Origin: Bradyrhizobium sp. SK17
Lineage (GTDB): Bacteria > Pseudomonadota > Alphaproteobacteria > Rhizobiales > Xanthobacteraceae
NCBI RefSeq assembly: GCF_002831585.1
Contig: NZ_CP025113.1
Span: 6,773,001-6,837,000 of the forward strand
Reading direction: 5' to 3'
Length of the DNA stretch: 64,000 nt
Part shown: one piece after another, positions 7,819 through 17,071 of the stretch
Layout: each line of letters starts with the position of its first letter
How positions within the stretch are numbered: position 1 is the first letter of the stretch
Notes under the pieces: model-generated
Told to the model about the DNA's origin: nothing
Seen by the model: the letters and a program-made list of their open reading frames with translations, nothing else
Database searches by the model: none
Translations under genes and position numbers: made by a program

Positions 7819-9231
7819 TCAGGTGCGCTGATAATCGTCCTCGATGCGGATGATGTCGTCTTCGCCGAAATAGCTGCCGGTCTGCACCTCGATCAGCTCG
7901 AGCTGAATCTTGCCCGGGTTCTCCAGCCGGTGCACGGCGCCGATCGGGATGTAGATCGATTCATTCTCGTGCACCGTCTTGATCAGCTCGTTGACGGTGA
8001 CCTGCGCGGTGCCGCGCACCACGATCCAGTGCTCGGAGCGGTGGTGATGCTTCTGCAGCGACAGCCGCCCGCCCGGCTTGACGATGATGCGCTTGACCTG
8101 ATGGCGGTCGCCATTGTCGACCGACTGATAGGAGCCCCAGGGACGATGCACCTTGATGTGGCTCTCGGTCACCTCGGGTGCCGTCACCTTCAGTTTCGCG
8201 ACCAGCCGCTTCAGCCCGTTGGCATCCTTCTGGCGCGACACCAGCACGGCGTCCTGGGTCGCGACCACGACGAGGTCGTCGACGCCTTCGAGCGCCACCA
8301 GCGCGCGGTCGGTCGCGACGTTGCAATTGCGGCTGTCCTCGAACACCGCCGTGCCGCGCGCCGCGTTGCCGAGGCTGTCCTTGTCGGAGAGCTCCCAGAC
8401 CTGGCGCCACGAGCCGATGTCGGACCAGCCGCACGCCACCGGCACCACCGCCGCATGGGAGGTCTTCTCCATCACCGCGTAGTCGATCGAGATCGCCTTT
8501 GCCGCAGCGAAGGCCGCGGCATCGAGCTTGACGAAGCCGAGATCGCGCGCCGCCGACGCGACCGACTGCTCCACCGAGGCCACGCTGTCGGCATCGACAT
8601 TGCGGTACTCATCGAGCAGCACGCCGGCGCGGAACATGAAGTTGCCGCTGTTCCAGAGATAGCCGGCATCGATGTAGCCGGCTGCCGTCGCGGCATCCGG
8701 CTTCTCGACGAATTTCGCCACCGCCCGCACCTCGCCGGCGACCACGTCGCCCGGACTGATGTAGCCGTATTCGGTGGCGGGCCGCTCCGGCTTGACGCCG
8801 AAGGTCACGATGCGGCCGGCTTCCGCCGCCACCAATCCGCCGCGGCATGCGGCGACGAAGGCCTGGGTATCCCGCACCAGATGGTCGGCGGCGAGCGCCA
8901 GCACGATCGCGTCACTGTCGCGGCTTTGCGCGAACACGGCGCCGGCCGCGATCGCGGGTCCGGAGTCGCGGCGCATCGGTTCCAGCAACACGTCGGCCTC
9001 GCGGCCGATCTCGGCCAATTGCTCCAGCACCATGAAGCGATACGCCTCATTGGTGATCACGATCGGCCGCTCGAACAGGCCCGCATCGGACACCCGCAGC
9101 AACGTCTCCTGGAAGGTCGAGCGGGCCCCGAACAGCGAGAGGAACTGCTTCGGGTGCACCTCGCGTGACGCCGGCCAGAGCCTCGTGCCTGCGCCGCCGC
9201 ACATGATCAGGGGAATAATTCGTCGATCCAT
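7819..9231 (-). CDS. manC: Mannose-1-phosphate guanylyltransferase / mannose-6-phosphate isomerase
   Basis: A 470-residue bifunctional enzyme of the ManC/AlgA/XanB type. The nucleotidyltransferase signature GGAGTRLWPASREVHPKQF lies at the N-terminus and FVEKPD near residue 165. The C-terminal cupin carries the type II phosphomannose isomerase motif (RPWGSY, then QKHHHRSEHWIVV with metal-binding His). It interconverts Fru-6-P and Man-6-P and makes GDP-mannose from Man-1-P. ATG 9231 (MDRRIIPLI) gives the standard length; an upstream extension of 17 codons has no support. GDP-mannose would feed the LpcC-like mannosyltransferase in this locus and the Gmd/Fcl pair 45 kb away. Confidence 0.93.
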   Translation of the reverse strand: MDRRIIPLIMCGGAGTRLWPASREVHPKQFLSLFGARSTFQETLLRVSDAGLFERPIVITNEAYRFMVLEQLAEIGREADVLLEPMRRDSGPAIAAGAVFAQSRDSDAIVLALAADHLVRDTQAFVAACRGGLVAAEAGRIVTFGVKPERPATEYGYISPGDVVAGEVRAVAKFVEKPDAATAAGYIDAGYLWNSGNFMFRAGVLLDEYRNVDADSVASVEQSVASAARDLGFVKLDAAAFAAAKAISIDYAVMEKTSHAAVVPVACGWSDIGSWRQVWELSDKDSLGNAARGTAVFEDSRNCNVATDRALVALEGVDDLVVVATQDAVLVSRQKDANGLKRLVAKLKVTAPEVTESHIKVHRPWGSYQSVDNGDRHQVKRIIVKPGGRLSLQKHHHRSEHWIVVRGTAQVTVNELIKTVHENESIYIPIGAVHRLENPGKIQLELIEVQTGSYFGEDDIIRIEDDYQRT

Positions 9232-9560
9232 CGATGCCTCAAGTCCTGTCGCAGACGACACACCAAATTGGCCCCGGGCCACCGCGGCCGACAGCCCTGT
9301 TACCTGGGAAGCACGATCCGAGCAGTATCACGCGCCCCCACGCGCCTGGTCGGATCTTACCGGTATTGTAAACCGCCGGTGAGTGGCTGGCCGTCCCCCG
9401 TTACGGCCTCTTTAACCGCCCCTTCGCACCTGCCGCAATAGGGACCAGTACGGGTATTGCCAGATCGGTGCGGAAACCATACCAAGGCGGCGAATTTGGG
9501 CGCGCGAAAGCGTTTTGCGCTTTTTTTGACACAATCTGACACCTGGCAGCGCGAACGGAA
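9232..9560. other. Divergent intergenic region (manC / flippase-like gene)
   Basis: 329 bp with no credible gene. It must hold the promoters for manC (leftward) and the flippase-like gene (rightward). The right end has a short hairpin AAAGCG/CGCTTT (9507-9512, 9518-9523) running into a T7 tract and then TTGACA (9526-9531). This could be a weak attenuator or a -35 box, but no good -10 hexamer is spaced from it, so neither reading is secure. Confidence 0.4.
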
Positions 9561-10547
9561 ATGCGCCGAATCCTGCTTTCGACCGCCAAGCTCCTGATCT
9601 CGGGTGCGCTGCTCTATTTCTCGCTGCGCAAGGTCAATCTGTATGACCTCGCCTCCCGCATCCAGGTCGAGAGCCTGGGCTGGCTCGGCCTCGCGATCGC
9701 GGTCACATTCTTGCAGATCTTCCTCGGGGTGCTGCGCTGGCGGGAGATCAGCGCTGAGTGCGGCGCGCCGCTCGGGACCGGGCAGGCGATGCGCTACAAC
9801 GTGATCGGCACCTTCTTCAACCAGACCCTGCCGTCCTCGATCGGCGGCGACGCGGTGCGGCTCTGGCTGGTCGCACGGGCCGGCGCGGGCTGGCGCGCGG
9901 CCACCTATTCGATCTTCGTCGACCGCGCGATCGGACTGATCGCCCTGGCCGTCGTCATCGCCGCCGCCTTGCCGTGGAGCTACCGGCTGATCTCCGATAC
10001 CCACGGCTGGATGGCGTTGCTGCTGCTCGACCTCGCCGCGCTTGCGGCCGGATTTGGTTTCCTGCTGATCGGCGCGTTGCCCTGGCCGTGGCTGAAGCAG
10101 TGGTGGGCGACGCATCACGTCCACGCCTGCGCCGTGATCGCCAACCGGGTGTTGTTCAGCCGCGAGCACGGATTGCGGGTCGCGACCCTCTCGATCGCCA
10201 TTCACGTCGTCACCGTCGTGATCGGCTGGTGCGTGGTGAAGTCGATCACGGCTCCGGTCACCTTCGGCCAGATCTTTCAGTTGTTGCCGCCGGTGATGCT
10301 GATCACGATGATGCCGATCTCGATCGCGGGCTGGGGCGTACGCGAAGCCACCATGGCGCTGGCGTTCGGCTATGCCGGATTGATCGCCAATGAGGGCGTC
10401 AACATCTCGCTGCTGTTCGGCGCGGTGTCGTTCGTGGTCGGGGTGTTCGGCGGCCTGGTCTGGATCCTGAGCCCTGAAAAAGCCGCCAAGGGCGCCGAGC
10501 CGATCGAAGTCCCGGGATCGCCATCGCGAGTCCCGGGATCGCAGTAG
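9561..10547 (+). CDS. Lysylphosphatidylglycerol synthase transmembrane / flippase-like domain protein (UPF0104)
   Basis: A 328-residue integral membrane protein of the YbhN/AglD type (LPG synthase TM domain, no catalytic GNAT-like domain). Features visible are the N-terminal segment LLISGALLYFSLRKV, the block ISIAGWGVREATMALAFGYAGL and FLLIGALPWPW, with about 8 hydrophobic segments. Proteins of this family sit in polysaccharide and lipid glycosylation loci and may move or modify lipid-linked sugars; the biochemical role is unproven. The last codons contain a short duplicated motif (CCCGGGATCGC twice), giving VPGSPSRVPGSQ. It is 8 bp upstream of the WecA-like gene, so the two are probably co-transcribed. 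Confidence 0.82.
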   Translation: MRRILLSTAKLLISGALLYFSLRKVNLYDLASRIQVESLGWLGLAIAVTFLQIFLGVLRWREISAECGAPLGTGQAMRYNVIGTFFNQTLPSSIGGDAVRLWLVARAGAGWRAATYSIFVDRAIGLIALAVVIAAALPWSYRLISDTHGWMALLLLDLAALAAGFGFLLIGALPWPWLKQWWATHHVHACAVIANRVLFSREHGLRVATLSIAIHVVTVVIGWCVVKSITAPVTFGQIFQLLPPVMLITMMPISIAGWGVREATMALAFGYAGLIANEGVNISLLFGAVSFVVGVFGGLVWILSPEKAAKGAEPIEVPGSPSRVPGSQ

Positions 10548-10555
10548 CCGGACCG

Positions 10556-11566
10556 ATGAATAGTTTCGAGACCCTCCTGTCGCTGATCGCCGTGGTGCTC
10601 GCCGCATCGATCTCGGCCGTCCTGATCCTGCTGACGCGGCCGCTGCTGCTGCGCGTGGCGCTGGCGAAGCCGAATGCGCGCTCGTCGCATCGCACCCCGA
10701 CGCCACAGGGCGCTGGAATCGCGGTCACGATCGCCACACTGCTCGCGGGCGGGATCGTCATCATGCTGGCGGGATCGCCGGACCTGACGATTCCGTTCAT
10801 CGTGTTCGCGGCCTGCCTGTTCATCGCGGTGGTGGGTTTCGCCGACGACGTCCGCTCCCTGCCCGTCGTTCCTCGGCTGCTGCTACAGGCCGCCGCCGTC
10901 GCGGCCGTGGTGCTCTCGGTGCCGGGCGATCTCAGGCTCGTTCCGGCCTGTCCGGCCTGGTTCGAACGCGGCCTATTGGTGATCGCCGGCCTGTGGTTCG
11001 TGAACCTCGTCAACTTCATGGACGGGCTCGACCTGATGACGGTGGCCGAGGCGATCCCGGTCACGGTGGCGGTCGCCCTGCTCGGCGGCGCCGGCTACAT
11101 CCCGGCGGCGCCCGCGCTGGTCGCGGCAGCCCTGTGCGGAGCGATGCTCGGCTTCGCGCCGTTCAACCGGCCGGTGGCGAGAATATTCCTCGGCGATGTC
11201 GGCAGCCTGCCGATCGGCCTGCTGCTCGGCTGGTGTCTGCTCGAACTCGCGTTGCGCCAGCAATTCGCGGCCGCGCTGCTGCTGCCGCTCTACTATCTGG
11301 CGGACGCCACGGTCACGCTGTTCCGGCGCATCGCGCGTCGCGAGCCGTTCTGGGCCGCGCATCGCACGCACTTCTATCAGCGCGCGACAGACAACGGGTT
11401 CACGGTGTGGCGCGTCGTCGGCGAGGTGTTCGCGCTCAACGTCGTGCTGGCGCTGCTCGCATTCGCCTCGGTCGTCATCAATTCGCTTGCCGCGGATGCC
11501 GTCCTGCTGCTTGCCGGGGCGCTCGCCGTTGCCTGGCAGTTGCGCCGGTTCTCACGGCCGCGCTGA
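10556..11566 (+). CDS. Undecaprenyl-phosphate sugar-1-phosphate transferase (MraY/WecA family, WreU/WbpL-like)
   Basis: A 336-residue polytopic membrane protein of the polyprenyl-phosphate N-acetylhexosamine-1-phosphate transferase family. Motifs in order are RSSHRTPTPQGAG (cytoplasmic loop 1), GFADDVRSLPVVPRL (Mg-binding DD), VNLVNFMDGLDLM and RIFLGDVGSLPIGLLLG, with WAAHRTHFYQRA near the C-terminus. It starts O-antigen synthesis by moving a sugar-1-phosphate onto undecaprenyl phosphate. The neighbouring dehydratase and SDR suggest QuiNAc-1-P as in WreU of Rhizobium etli; GlcNAc-1-P (WecA) is the alternative. The sugar specificity is inference. Confidence 0.88.
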   Translation: MNSFETLLSLIAVVLAASISAVLILLTRPLLLRVALAKPNARSSHRTPTPQGAGIAVTIATLLAGGIVIMLAGSPDLTIPFIVFAACLFIAVVGFADDVRSLPVVPRLLLQAAAVAAVVLSVPGDLRLVPACPAWFERGLLVIAGLWFVNLVNFMDGLDLMTVAEAIPVTVAVALLGGAGYIPAAPALVAAALCGAMLGFAPFNRPVARIFLGDVGSLPIGLLLGWCLLELALRQQFAAALLLPLYYLADATVTLFRRIARREPFWAAHRTHFYQRATDNGFTVWRVVGEVFALNVVLALLAFASVVINSLAADAVLLLAGALAVAWQLRRFSRPR

Positions 11567-11576
11567 TCGCCTCGGA

Positions 11577-12518
11577 TCAGCCATCCGTCTTGCGCAGCGC
11601 GCGCCTCAGCCCATCGTCGAGGCTGATCGGCTGTTGCCATCCCGTGCTCGCGATCTTGGAAAGGTCGAGTTCGAGCGAGGTGAACAGGCTGTCATAGGCT
11701 TCCTTGCGACCGCCGATCGCGAGCGACACCTTCAAGAGCGGCAGCGGCAGCCAGAACAGGCGCGGCGAGGTTTCCGCCGCGCGGGCGAGACGCTCGACGA
11801 ATTCCCGCGTCGAGACCTGCTCGCGGTCAGCCACCAGAAACACCTCGAATTCATTTCCCGGATGCGACAACCGATGCAGGATGAACGACGCCAGGTTTTC
11901 CGCCGACAGGAACGCACGGCGGTTCCCTACATCGGCCAGCGGAAGCGGCACGCGATTGATCACCGCACGCTTCAGCAAGGCGAAGTTTCCCTTTGCGCCG
12001 GCGCCGTAGATCAACGGCGGCCTGATCACGGTCACCCGCATGTTGCTGCCGGGCACAATTCCCTTCAGGCCGACCTCTGCGGCCGCCTTCGAGTTGCCGT
12101 AGAGGCCACGGGGAGTAAGCAGATCGTCTTCTCGAAACGGCGGACGCCCGTAGTTGCTGCGTCCATGCACCAGGATCGTGCTGACGAAGATGAAATCGCG
12201 AACGCCCGCGGCGGCCGCGGCGCGCGCCAGATTCAGCGTGCCCTCGATATTGACGTTGCGGTAGAGTTCAATCGCCTGTTCGTCGGACTGCTGGTGTACG
12301 CGCGCCGCAAGATGGACAACGGCATCCACGCCATCGAGTGCGGCCCGCCAATCGGTGGTCGGACTGAGTGAACCGATCGTGACGTCGTTTGCGTCTCGCG
12401 GCGGGGTTCGCACCGCGCGACGCACCTGCCAGCCGCTGCGCGCCAGCACGGGCACCACGTGGCGGCCGACGAAGCCGCTGGCCCCCGTCACCAGAACCTT
12501 CCGGCCACCGTCATTCAT
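11577..12518 (-). CDS. NAD-dependent epimerase/dehydratase (SDR), possible UDP-4-keto-sugar reductase (WreQ/WbpV-like)
   Basis: A 313-residue extended SDR. The Rossmann motif VTGASGFVGRHVV is at residue 10, the catalytic Tyr/Lys are in LYGNSKAAAE and the Ser/Thr in FVSTILVHG. In O-antigen loci, proteins of this size beside a WecA-like transferase and a FlaA1-like dehydratase are often the 4-reductase that makes UDP-D-QuiNAc or a 4-epimerase giving UDP-FucNAc. Its start overlaps the stop of the upstream glycosyltransferase by 4 bp (ATGA, 12515-12518), indicating translational coupling. It is convergent with the WecA-like gene, with only 10 bp between the stops. Confidence 0.82.
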   Translation of the reverse strand: MNDGGRKVLVTGASGFVGRHVVPVLARSGWQVRRAVRTPPRDANDVTIGSLSPTTDWRAALDGVDAVVHLAARVHQQSDEQAIELYRNVNIEGTLNLARAAAAAGVRDFIFVSTILVHGRSNYGRPPFREDDLLTPRGLYGNSKAAAEVGLKGIVPGSNMRVTVIRPPLIYGAGAKGNFALLKRAVINRVPLPLADVGNRRAFLSAENLASFILHRLSHPGNEFEVFLVADREQVSTREFVERLARAAETSPRLFWLPLPLLKVSLAIGGRKEAYDSLFTSLELDLSKIASTGWQQPISLDDGLRRALRKTDG

Positions 12519-13732
12519 GCTGTCCGCTCCACATCCTGACTGGATAGCAGATCCCGCACCAGCGCGGCGTAGCTCGCGAGCGCCCGCTCCGGACTGAAGG
12601 TCCGCGCGGCCGCGACGGCGCGCTCGGCCATCGCGGTGTCCTGCGAGCGTGACGCCAACCTGATGGCATCGGCGAGTTGATCGGGCCGTTCAGGTGTGAC
12701 GACCCATCCGAGGCGATTCTCGCTGACGGTCAGCGCGGCTTCGGCCTCGGGCTCGGAGACCAGGATGACGGGTCGGCCGGCCGCGAGCAGGTTGTAGAAC
12801 CGGCTTGGCACCGAGACGCCGGCAACGTTCTTGCGATAGGGAATGAGCCAGACGTCGGCACTGGACAGCAGCGCATCGAGCTTGTCATCCGCGACGCGTT
12901 CGACCAGCGTCACATTGGCCAGTTGGTCCGCGGCCTGCATCTCCTTCAGCCGCGCGAAGCCCATCCCCCACCCTGAAAGCAGGAAATGGATGTCGCTCTC
13001 GTTGCGCAACAGGCGGGCTGCATGGAAAACAATGTCCGGATCGTGGGTGAAGCCCAGATTGCCCGACAGTCCGACCACGAAGCGGGCGGCGATGGCCTTA
13101 CGAAACGGATTGTCCGGGTCGACGGGGCGGTTGGCGGGGGTGAGCGAGGCCCAGTTCGGAATGAACCTGATCTTGTCCGGCGTCATTCCGCCATACCGCA
13201 GCAACAGCTTCTCGGCGTCCCGGCCGATGACGATGACCGCATTCAGGGCCCGGAACATCAGCGCGTTGATCCCGCGCATCGCCCGCGCAACCAGCGAGGA
13301 AGGCCGCAACAGCCCGGCCATCACCAGCACATCGGGAAACAGGTCGTGCATGATCAGCGCCGACTTTGCGCCCTTCAACTTGGCCGCGGCCGCAACCGCA
13401 TAGGGAAGCGCGAACGGCGCGGTCACGGTCAGTGCCACGTCGCCCCGCTGCAACCGCGACAACAGCGCAAGGAAGATCCGACCGGTGAACAGCGCCTCGG
13501 CCAGCGCGCGCTTGAGCAGCGCCGCCTTTCCCGGCAACCAGTTCCTGATCTCGACGACCACTGGCTGCCCGGGCGACGGCGCCCTTGCCGAGCCCGGCAT
13601 GCCCGAGACCACCATCACGTCCGCCTCCTGCGCGATCCGTTCGGCGATCGCGGCCATGATCGCCGCAGTCGTGCTGTGGTCCGGCGGATAGTGCTGGCTG
13701 ACGACCACGACTTTTCGAGAATGACGCATCAA
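12515..13732 (-). CDS. Glycosyltransferase family 4 (WbuB-like)
   Basis: A 405-residue GT-B glycosyltransferase. The N-terminal VVSQHYPPDHSTTA is the WbuB-type acceptor-domain start. The donor domain has GLSGNLGFTHDPD, then LIPYRKNVAGVSVPSRFYNLLAAGRPVI, in which the nucleotide-sugar-binding segment before the family Glu/Ser region can be read. It probably adds an early O-antigen sugar in the cytoplasm. WbuB itself is an L-FucNAc transferase, and the actual sugar here cannot be read from the sequence. It lies 45 bp downstream of the dehydratase and overlaps the SDR by 4 bp, so the three form a probable operon. Confidence 0.85.
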   Translation of the reverse strand: MMRHSRKVVVVSQHYPPDHSTTAAIMAAIAERIAQEADVMVVSGMPGSARAPSPGQPVVVEIRNWLPGKAALLKRALAEALFTGRIFLALLSRLQRGDVALTVTAPFALPYAVAAAAKLKGAKSALIMHDLFPDVLVMAGLLRPSSLVARAMRGINALMFRALNAVIVIGRDAEKLLLRYGGMTPDKIRFIPNWASLTPANRPVDPDNPFRKAIAARFVVGLSGNLGFTHDPDIVFHAARLLRNESDIHFLLSGWGMGFARLKEMQAADQLANVTLVERVADDKLDALLSSADVWLIPYRKNVAGVSVPSRFYNLLAAGRPVILVSEPEAEAALTVSENRLGWVVTPERPDQLADAIRLASRSQDTAMAERAVAAARTFSPERALASYAALVRDLLSSQDVERTA

Positions 13733-13777
13733 TGGCTTTCGAAATGATCCTGCCGCATCGCGCGCAGGACGGCGCTA

Positions 13778-15691
13778 TCAGGCGGCATTCGATCCGAACT
13801 CGGGCACGGCGTCCTGAAGCACGGCGCGGATGGTCACGCGGTCATCCCTCGCGATCGCATCCTCGAGCGCCGCCAGCCACTTGCGCAGCGTCGACATCGG
13901 AGGCTGGTTCGGCTTGGCCGCCATCACGCCGGCGACGCCGATTTCGAGCGTCGGCTCCTGGCTTGCGAACAGGATCTCGTTCAGCCGCTCGCCGGGACGG
14001 ATGCCGCTGAACACGATCTCGACGTCGACACCGGGTTGCAGGCCCGACAGCCGGATCATCCGCTCGGCGAGATCGACGATCTTGACCGGCTGGCCCATGT
14101 TCAGCACGTAGACCGAGACGTCGGGCCGCGCCGGCGTCACCGCATGCGTCGCCGCCGTGATCACGAGATCGCAAGCCTCGCGGATCGTCATGAAGTAGCG
14201 GACCATGTCCGGATGGGTCACCGTGATCGGTCCGCCGGCCTCGATCTGGGCCTTGAACTTCGGCACCACGGATCCGTTGGAGGCCAGCACATTGCCGAAC
14301 CGCACCGAGATCAGCCGCATGTGCGCGTTGCCCTTGGCCTCGGTCATCAGGTCATGGTCCAGCGCCTGGCAGTACATCTCGGCAAAGCGCTTGGTCAGGC
14401 CCAGCATCGAGACCGGCTCGATCGCCTTGTCGGTCGAGATCATCACCATCGCGCTGGCGCCCGCGGCACGCGCGGCGTCGGCCACGTTCACCGATCCGAA
14501 GATGTTGGTCTTGACCCCCTCGCTCCAGTCACGCTCCAGGATCGGCACATGCTTGAGCGCGGCGGCATGGAACACGATGTCGGGCTTGAACTCGCTCATC
14601 AGCCGCGTGATTCGCTCGCGATCCCTGATGTCGGCGATCCGGCCCTCGATGACGGCGCCGGTGTCGCGCGCGGACAGCGCCTCGGTGACGGCATAGAGCG
14701 CAGGCTCCGAGTTCTCCACCACCAGCAGGCGCGCCGCACCGAAGGTCGCGACCCGGTCGCAGATTTCCGCGCCGATGGAGCCGCCGCCGCCGGTCACGAT
14801 CACCGATTTGCCTTTCACCAGCGCCTCGAGCCGGGCGTAGTCGATCTTCTGGCTCGGACGCAGCAGCAGGTCCTCGACCGCGACATTGGTGAGCCGCGGC
14901 GCATCGCCGCTCTCCAGCGATGGCAGCCGGCTGACGATCAGACCCAACCGCTTGGCGCGCATCAGCACGCTCTCCGGATGCGCCTCCGGCTCGAATGCGG
15001 AGGGTGTCATGATCACGCGCTTGATCGGCTTCTGCCGGCTCTCGAAGTCGCGAATCACCGTCTCGATGTCGTCGACCCCGCCGACCACCGGAATGTTGCG
15101 GATCATCTGGCCGCGGTCCGCGACCGACGGCGAGAGCACGCCGACCGGCCAGAGCCGCTTGATGGCGCCGTTCTCGATGCCGCGCAGCACCACTTCGGCG
15201 TCGGCGGTGCGTCCGATCAGCAGCGCCGGCGCGGCGTTGTCGGACCGGGCGTGAAGGCGCGTGCGCGAGTAGCGGAAGTAACGATAGCCCAGCCGCAACG
15301 CGCTCAGCGCGAACACTTCCAGGAAGAAGAACAGGATGATCGTGACCCGGCCGAGGAACACCGGGCTTGGCGAATTCGCTCCCGTGAAGAAATAGACGTA
15401 GTCCAGCACCACGAGTGCCAGCGTCAGCACCGCCGCGACCCGCAGGATGTTCACGGCATCCGGCAGCGAGGTGAAGCGCCATTTCGCGGTGGTCAGGTTG
15501 GAGAAATAGCTCACCACAATGCTGAACAGCACGAACCAGGGCAGGATGCGCAGCAAATGCGGCAATCGGTCGGTAAGGAGGCTCCCCTCGAAACGCAGGT
15601 AAAAGCTCGCCAGCAACGCAAACGTCGTCGCGAGCGCGTCATGCACCAGAATCAGGAAATTACGCAGAGTGAATTGTGAAAGACGCGTCAT
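13778..15691 (-). CDS. UDP-N-acetylglucosamine 4,6-dehydratase, membrane-anchored (WbpM/FlaA1/CapD-like)
   Basis: A 637-residue protein with four N-terminal membrane segments (roughly residues 10-115) and a CoA-binding-like middle domain, then a C-terminal SDR domain. The latter has IVTGGGGSIGAEICDRV, VFHAAALKHVPILE, ISTDKAIEP and SMLGLTKRFAEMYCQ. The SMxxxxK arrangement, with Met in place of the usual catalytic Tyr, is the known peculiarity of the WbpM/PglF family. It produces the UDP-4-keto-6-deoxy intermediate for QuiNAc, FucNAc or bacillosamine. It is first in a leftward group with the WbuB-like transferase and the SDR, which suits a UDP-QuiNAc route. Confidence 0.9.
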   Translation of the reverse strand: MTRLSQFTLRNFLILVHDALATTFALLASFYLRFEGSLLTDRLPHLLRILPWFVLFSIVVSYFSNLTTAKWRFTSLPDAVNILRVAAVLTLALVVLDYVYFFTGANSPSPVFLGRVTIILFFFLEVFALSALRLGYRYFRYSRTRLHARSDNAAPALLIGRTADAEVVLRGIENGAIKRLWPVGVLSPSVADRGQMIRNIPVVGGVDDIETVIRDFESRQKPIKRVIMTPSAFEPEAHPESVLMRAKRLGLIVSRLPSLESGDAPRLTNVAVEDLLLRPSQKIDYARLEALVKGKSVIVTGGGGSIGAEICDRVATFGAARLLVVENSEPALYAVTEALSARDTGAVIEGRIADIRDRERITRLMSEFKPDIVFHAAALKHVPILERDWSEGVKTNIFGSVNVADAARAAGASAMVMISTDKAIEPVSMLGLTKRFAEMYCQALDHDLMTEAKGNAHMRLISVRFGNVLASNGSVVPKFKAQIEAGGPITVTHPDMVRYFMTIREACDLVITAATHAVTPARPDVSVYVLNMGQPVKIVDLAERMIRLSGLQPGVDVEIVFSGIRPGERLNEILFASQEPTLEIGVAGVMAAKPNQPPMSTLRKWLAALEDAIARDDRVTIRAVLQDAVPEFGSNAA

Positions 15692-15775
15692 CTAACGGAC
15701 GGGTTACCGGCAGCTGGGAGTTCGCGACGAGACATTGGCAGGCTGATAGCGTATCTGCACAGCCCTTGCCAGCGA

Positions 15776-17071
15776 TCATGGACGGATCGGAGGTTCGGGT
15801 TCCATATCGCCCCCCAATCGCTCGTTCAACGCCATGCCACCCGCAACCCCGACGCCAAGCACATACATCCAGCCTTCGTGAAAATCGAAGATGTGTGAAT
15901 TAAACAGCGAGCTGAAAATATTCTGTACCACGACGAGAAGTCCGATCCAGTTGACGAAACCCCCGCCTCGGAACAGCAGGAGGTGCAGGACCCACATGGC
16001 GTACAGGATCGCAACACCCACAATGCCCCACTGCACGGCGACGTTCAACGTTTGATTGTGCGGGTTTCCGATCACCTCGCCGGACGCCTGGGTCACGCCA
16101 CCGGTCGCGACGCGCTCGAACAGGCCGCGGGTCGCGCCGGTGCCATGGCCGATGAGCGGGGCTTCGGCAAAGAAGCCGAGCGACTTCCGCCAGAATTCGA
16201 GCCGCAAACCGAGCGACGTCGGCTCGTTGCGTTCCATATAGAGCTTGTAGTCGCGCTGGAACGACTCGGCGGTCCAGCGAAATTGCGGCGAGGCATACCA
16301 CGCCACCACGGATAGCGTGGCGGCGGCACAAATGATCAGCACGATGCTGCGCCAGCGCAAATGGAGCAGCGCAAACACCGCGAACATAATCGGAACCGTG
16401 ACCAGGGCCGTCCGCGACACCACCACCAGCGCCATGTTGGCGAACAGGCTGAGCGCAATCACGATCAGCAATATGGCCGGCCAGATGCGTCTCGCCCGCA
16501 GCAACATGACGATCGGATAGGCCAGCGCGACCGCGCAGAGGGTGAATTCCTGGCTCTGGTCGATGTAGTTCTTGACGAAAACGCCCTGCTCGCCGGGCGC
16601 AGGCGCCCTGAGCGCGAGGTGCGGATAGGCAAACACCAGCCAGGACATCAGCATCAAGAGCGTGCACGACACCAGGAAGGCGATGAACACCGCGGTGCCG
16701 CGGGTTGACCGCTGAAAATGATAGAGCAGGACCGGCAGCACCAGGAGCTTTGCGGTCGGCCCGACCGCGTAGAATCGGGCACCCCAGGCAGCGTCCGACC
16801 AGAGCGTGCCGACGAGCGCGAGGCAGAACAACGCGATCGGCGCGACGCAGATCGGCCGCTTCAGCAGCGCCCAGAACGCCTTCAGGTCGACGGTAGGCGC
16901 GATCGCGATCAGCAGCACCACGCCGAAGATGCCGACCAGCGAGGTCGACCACGGCAACGACAGCGCAATCAGCACCGCGACCACATCGGTCCCGGTGCGC
17001 CAGCGCACTGGATCGCGCCACCAGACCGGGCAGGCCGGGGCGGACGCCGAGGATGCCATGCTCGCGCTCAC
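15776..17071 (-). CDS. O-antigen ligase family protein
   Basis: A 431-residue polytopic membrane protein with about 10-12 hydrophobic segments and a large periplasmic loop, the Wzy_C/WaaL architecture. The conserved block [13 protein letters not shown]...[15 protein letters not shown] (about residues 315-355) contains the H-x-N/NxHN-type motif seen in ligases. It joins lipid-linked O-antigen to the lipid A-core in the periplasm; some relatives are Wzy polymerases. The start is probably GTG 17071, overlapping the HldE stop by 4 bp (GTGA). An ATG four codons downstream (17059) is the alternative. The location directly after hldE supports an LPS role. Confidence 0.85.
   Translation of the reverse strand: MSASMASSASAPACPVWWRDPVRWRTGTDVVAVLIALSLPWSTSLVGIFGVVLLIAIAPTVDLKAFWALLKRPICVAPIALFCLALVGTLWSDAAWGARFYAVGPTAKLLVLPVLLYHFQRSTRGTAVFIAFLVSCTLLMLMSWLVFAYPHLALRAPAPGEQGVFVKNYIDQSQEFTLCAVALAYPIVMLLRARRIWPAILLIVIALSLFANMALVVVSRTALVTVPIMFAVFALLHLRWRSIVLIICAAATLSVVAWYASPQFRWTAESFQRDYKLYMERNEPTSLGLRLEFWRKSLGFFAEAPLIGHGTGATRGLFERVATGGVTQASGEVIGNPHNQTLNVAVQWGIVGVAILYAMWVLHLLLFRGGGFVNWIGLLVVVQNIFSSLFNSHIFDFHEGWMYVLGVGVAGGMALNERLGGDMEPEPPIRP

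Noticed and set aside
9507..9527. Hairpin with T7 tract upstream of the flippase-like gene as a terminator/attenuator
   Set aside because: The stem is only 6 bp with three A-T pairs, too weak to call without expression data.
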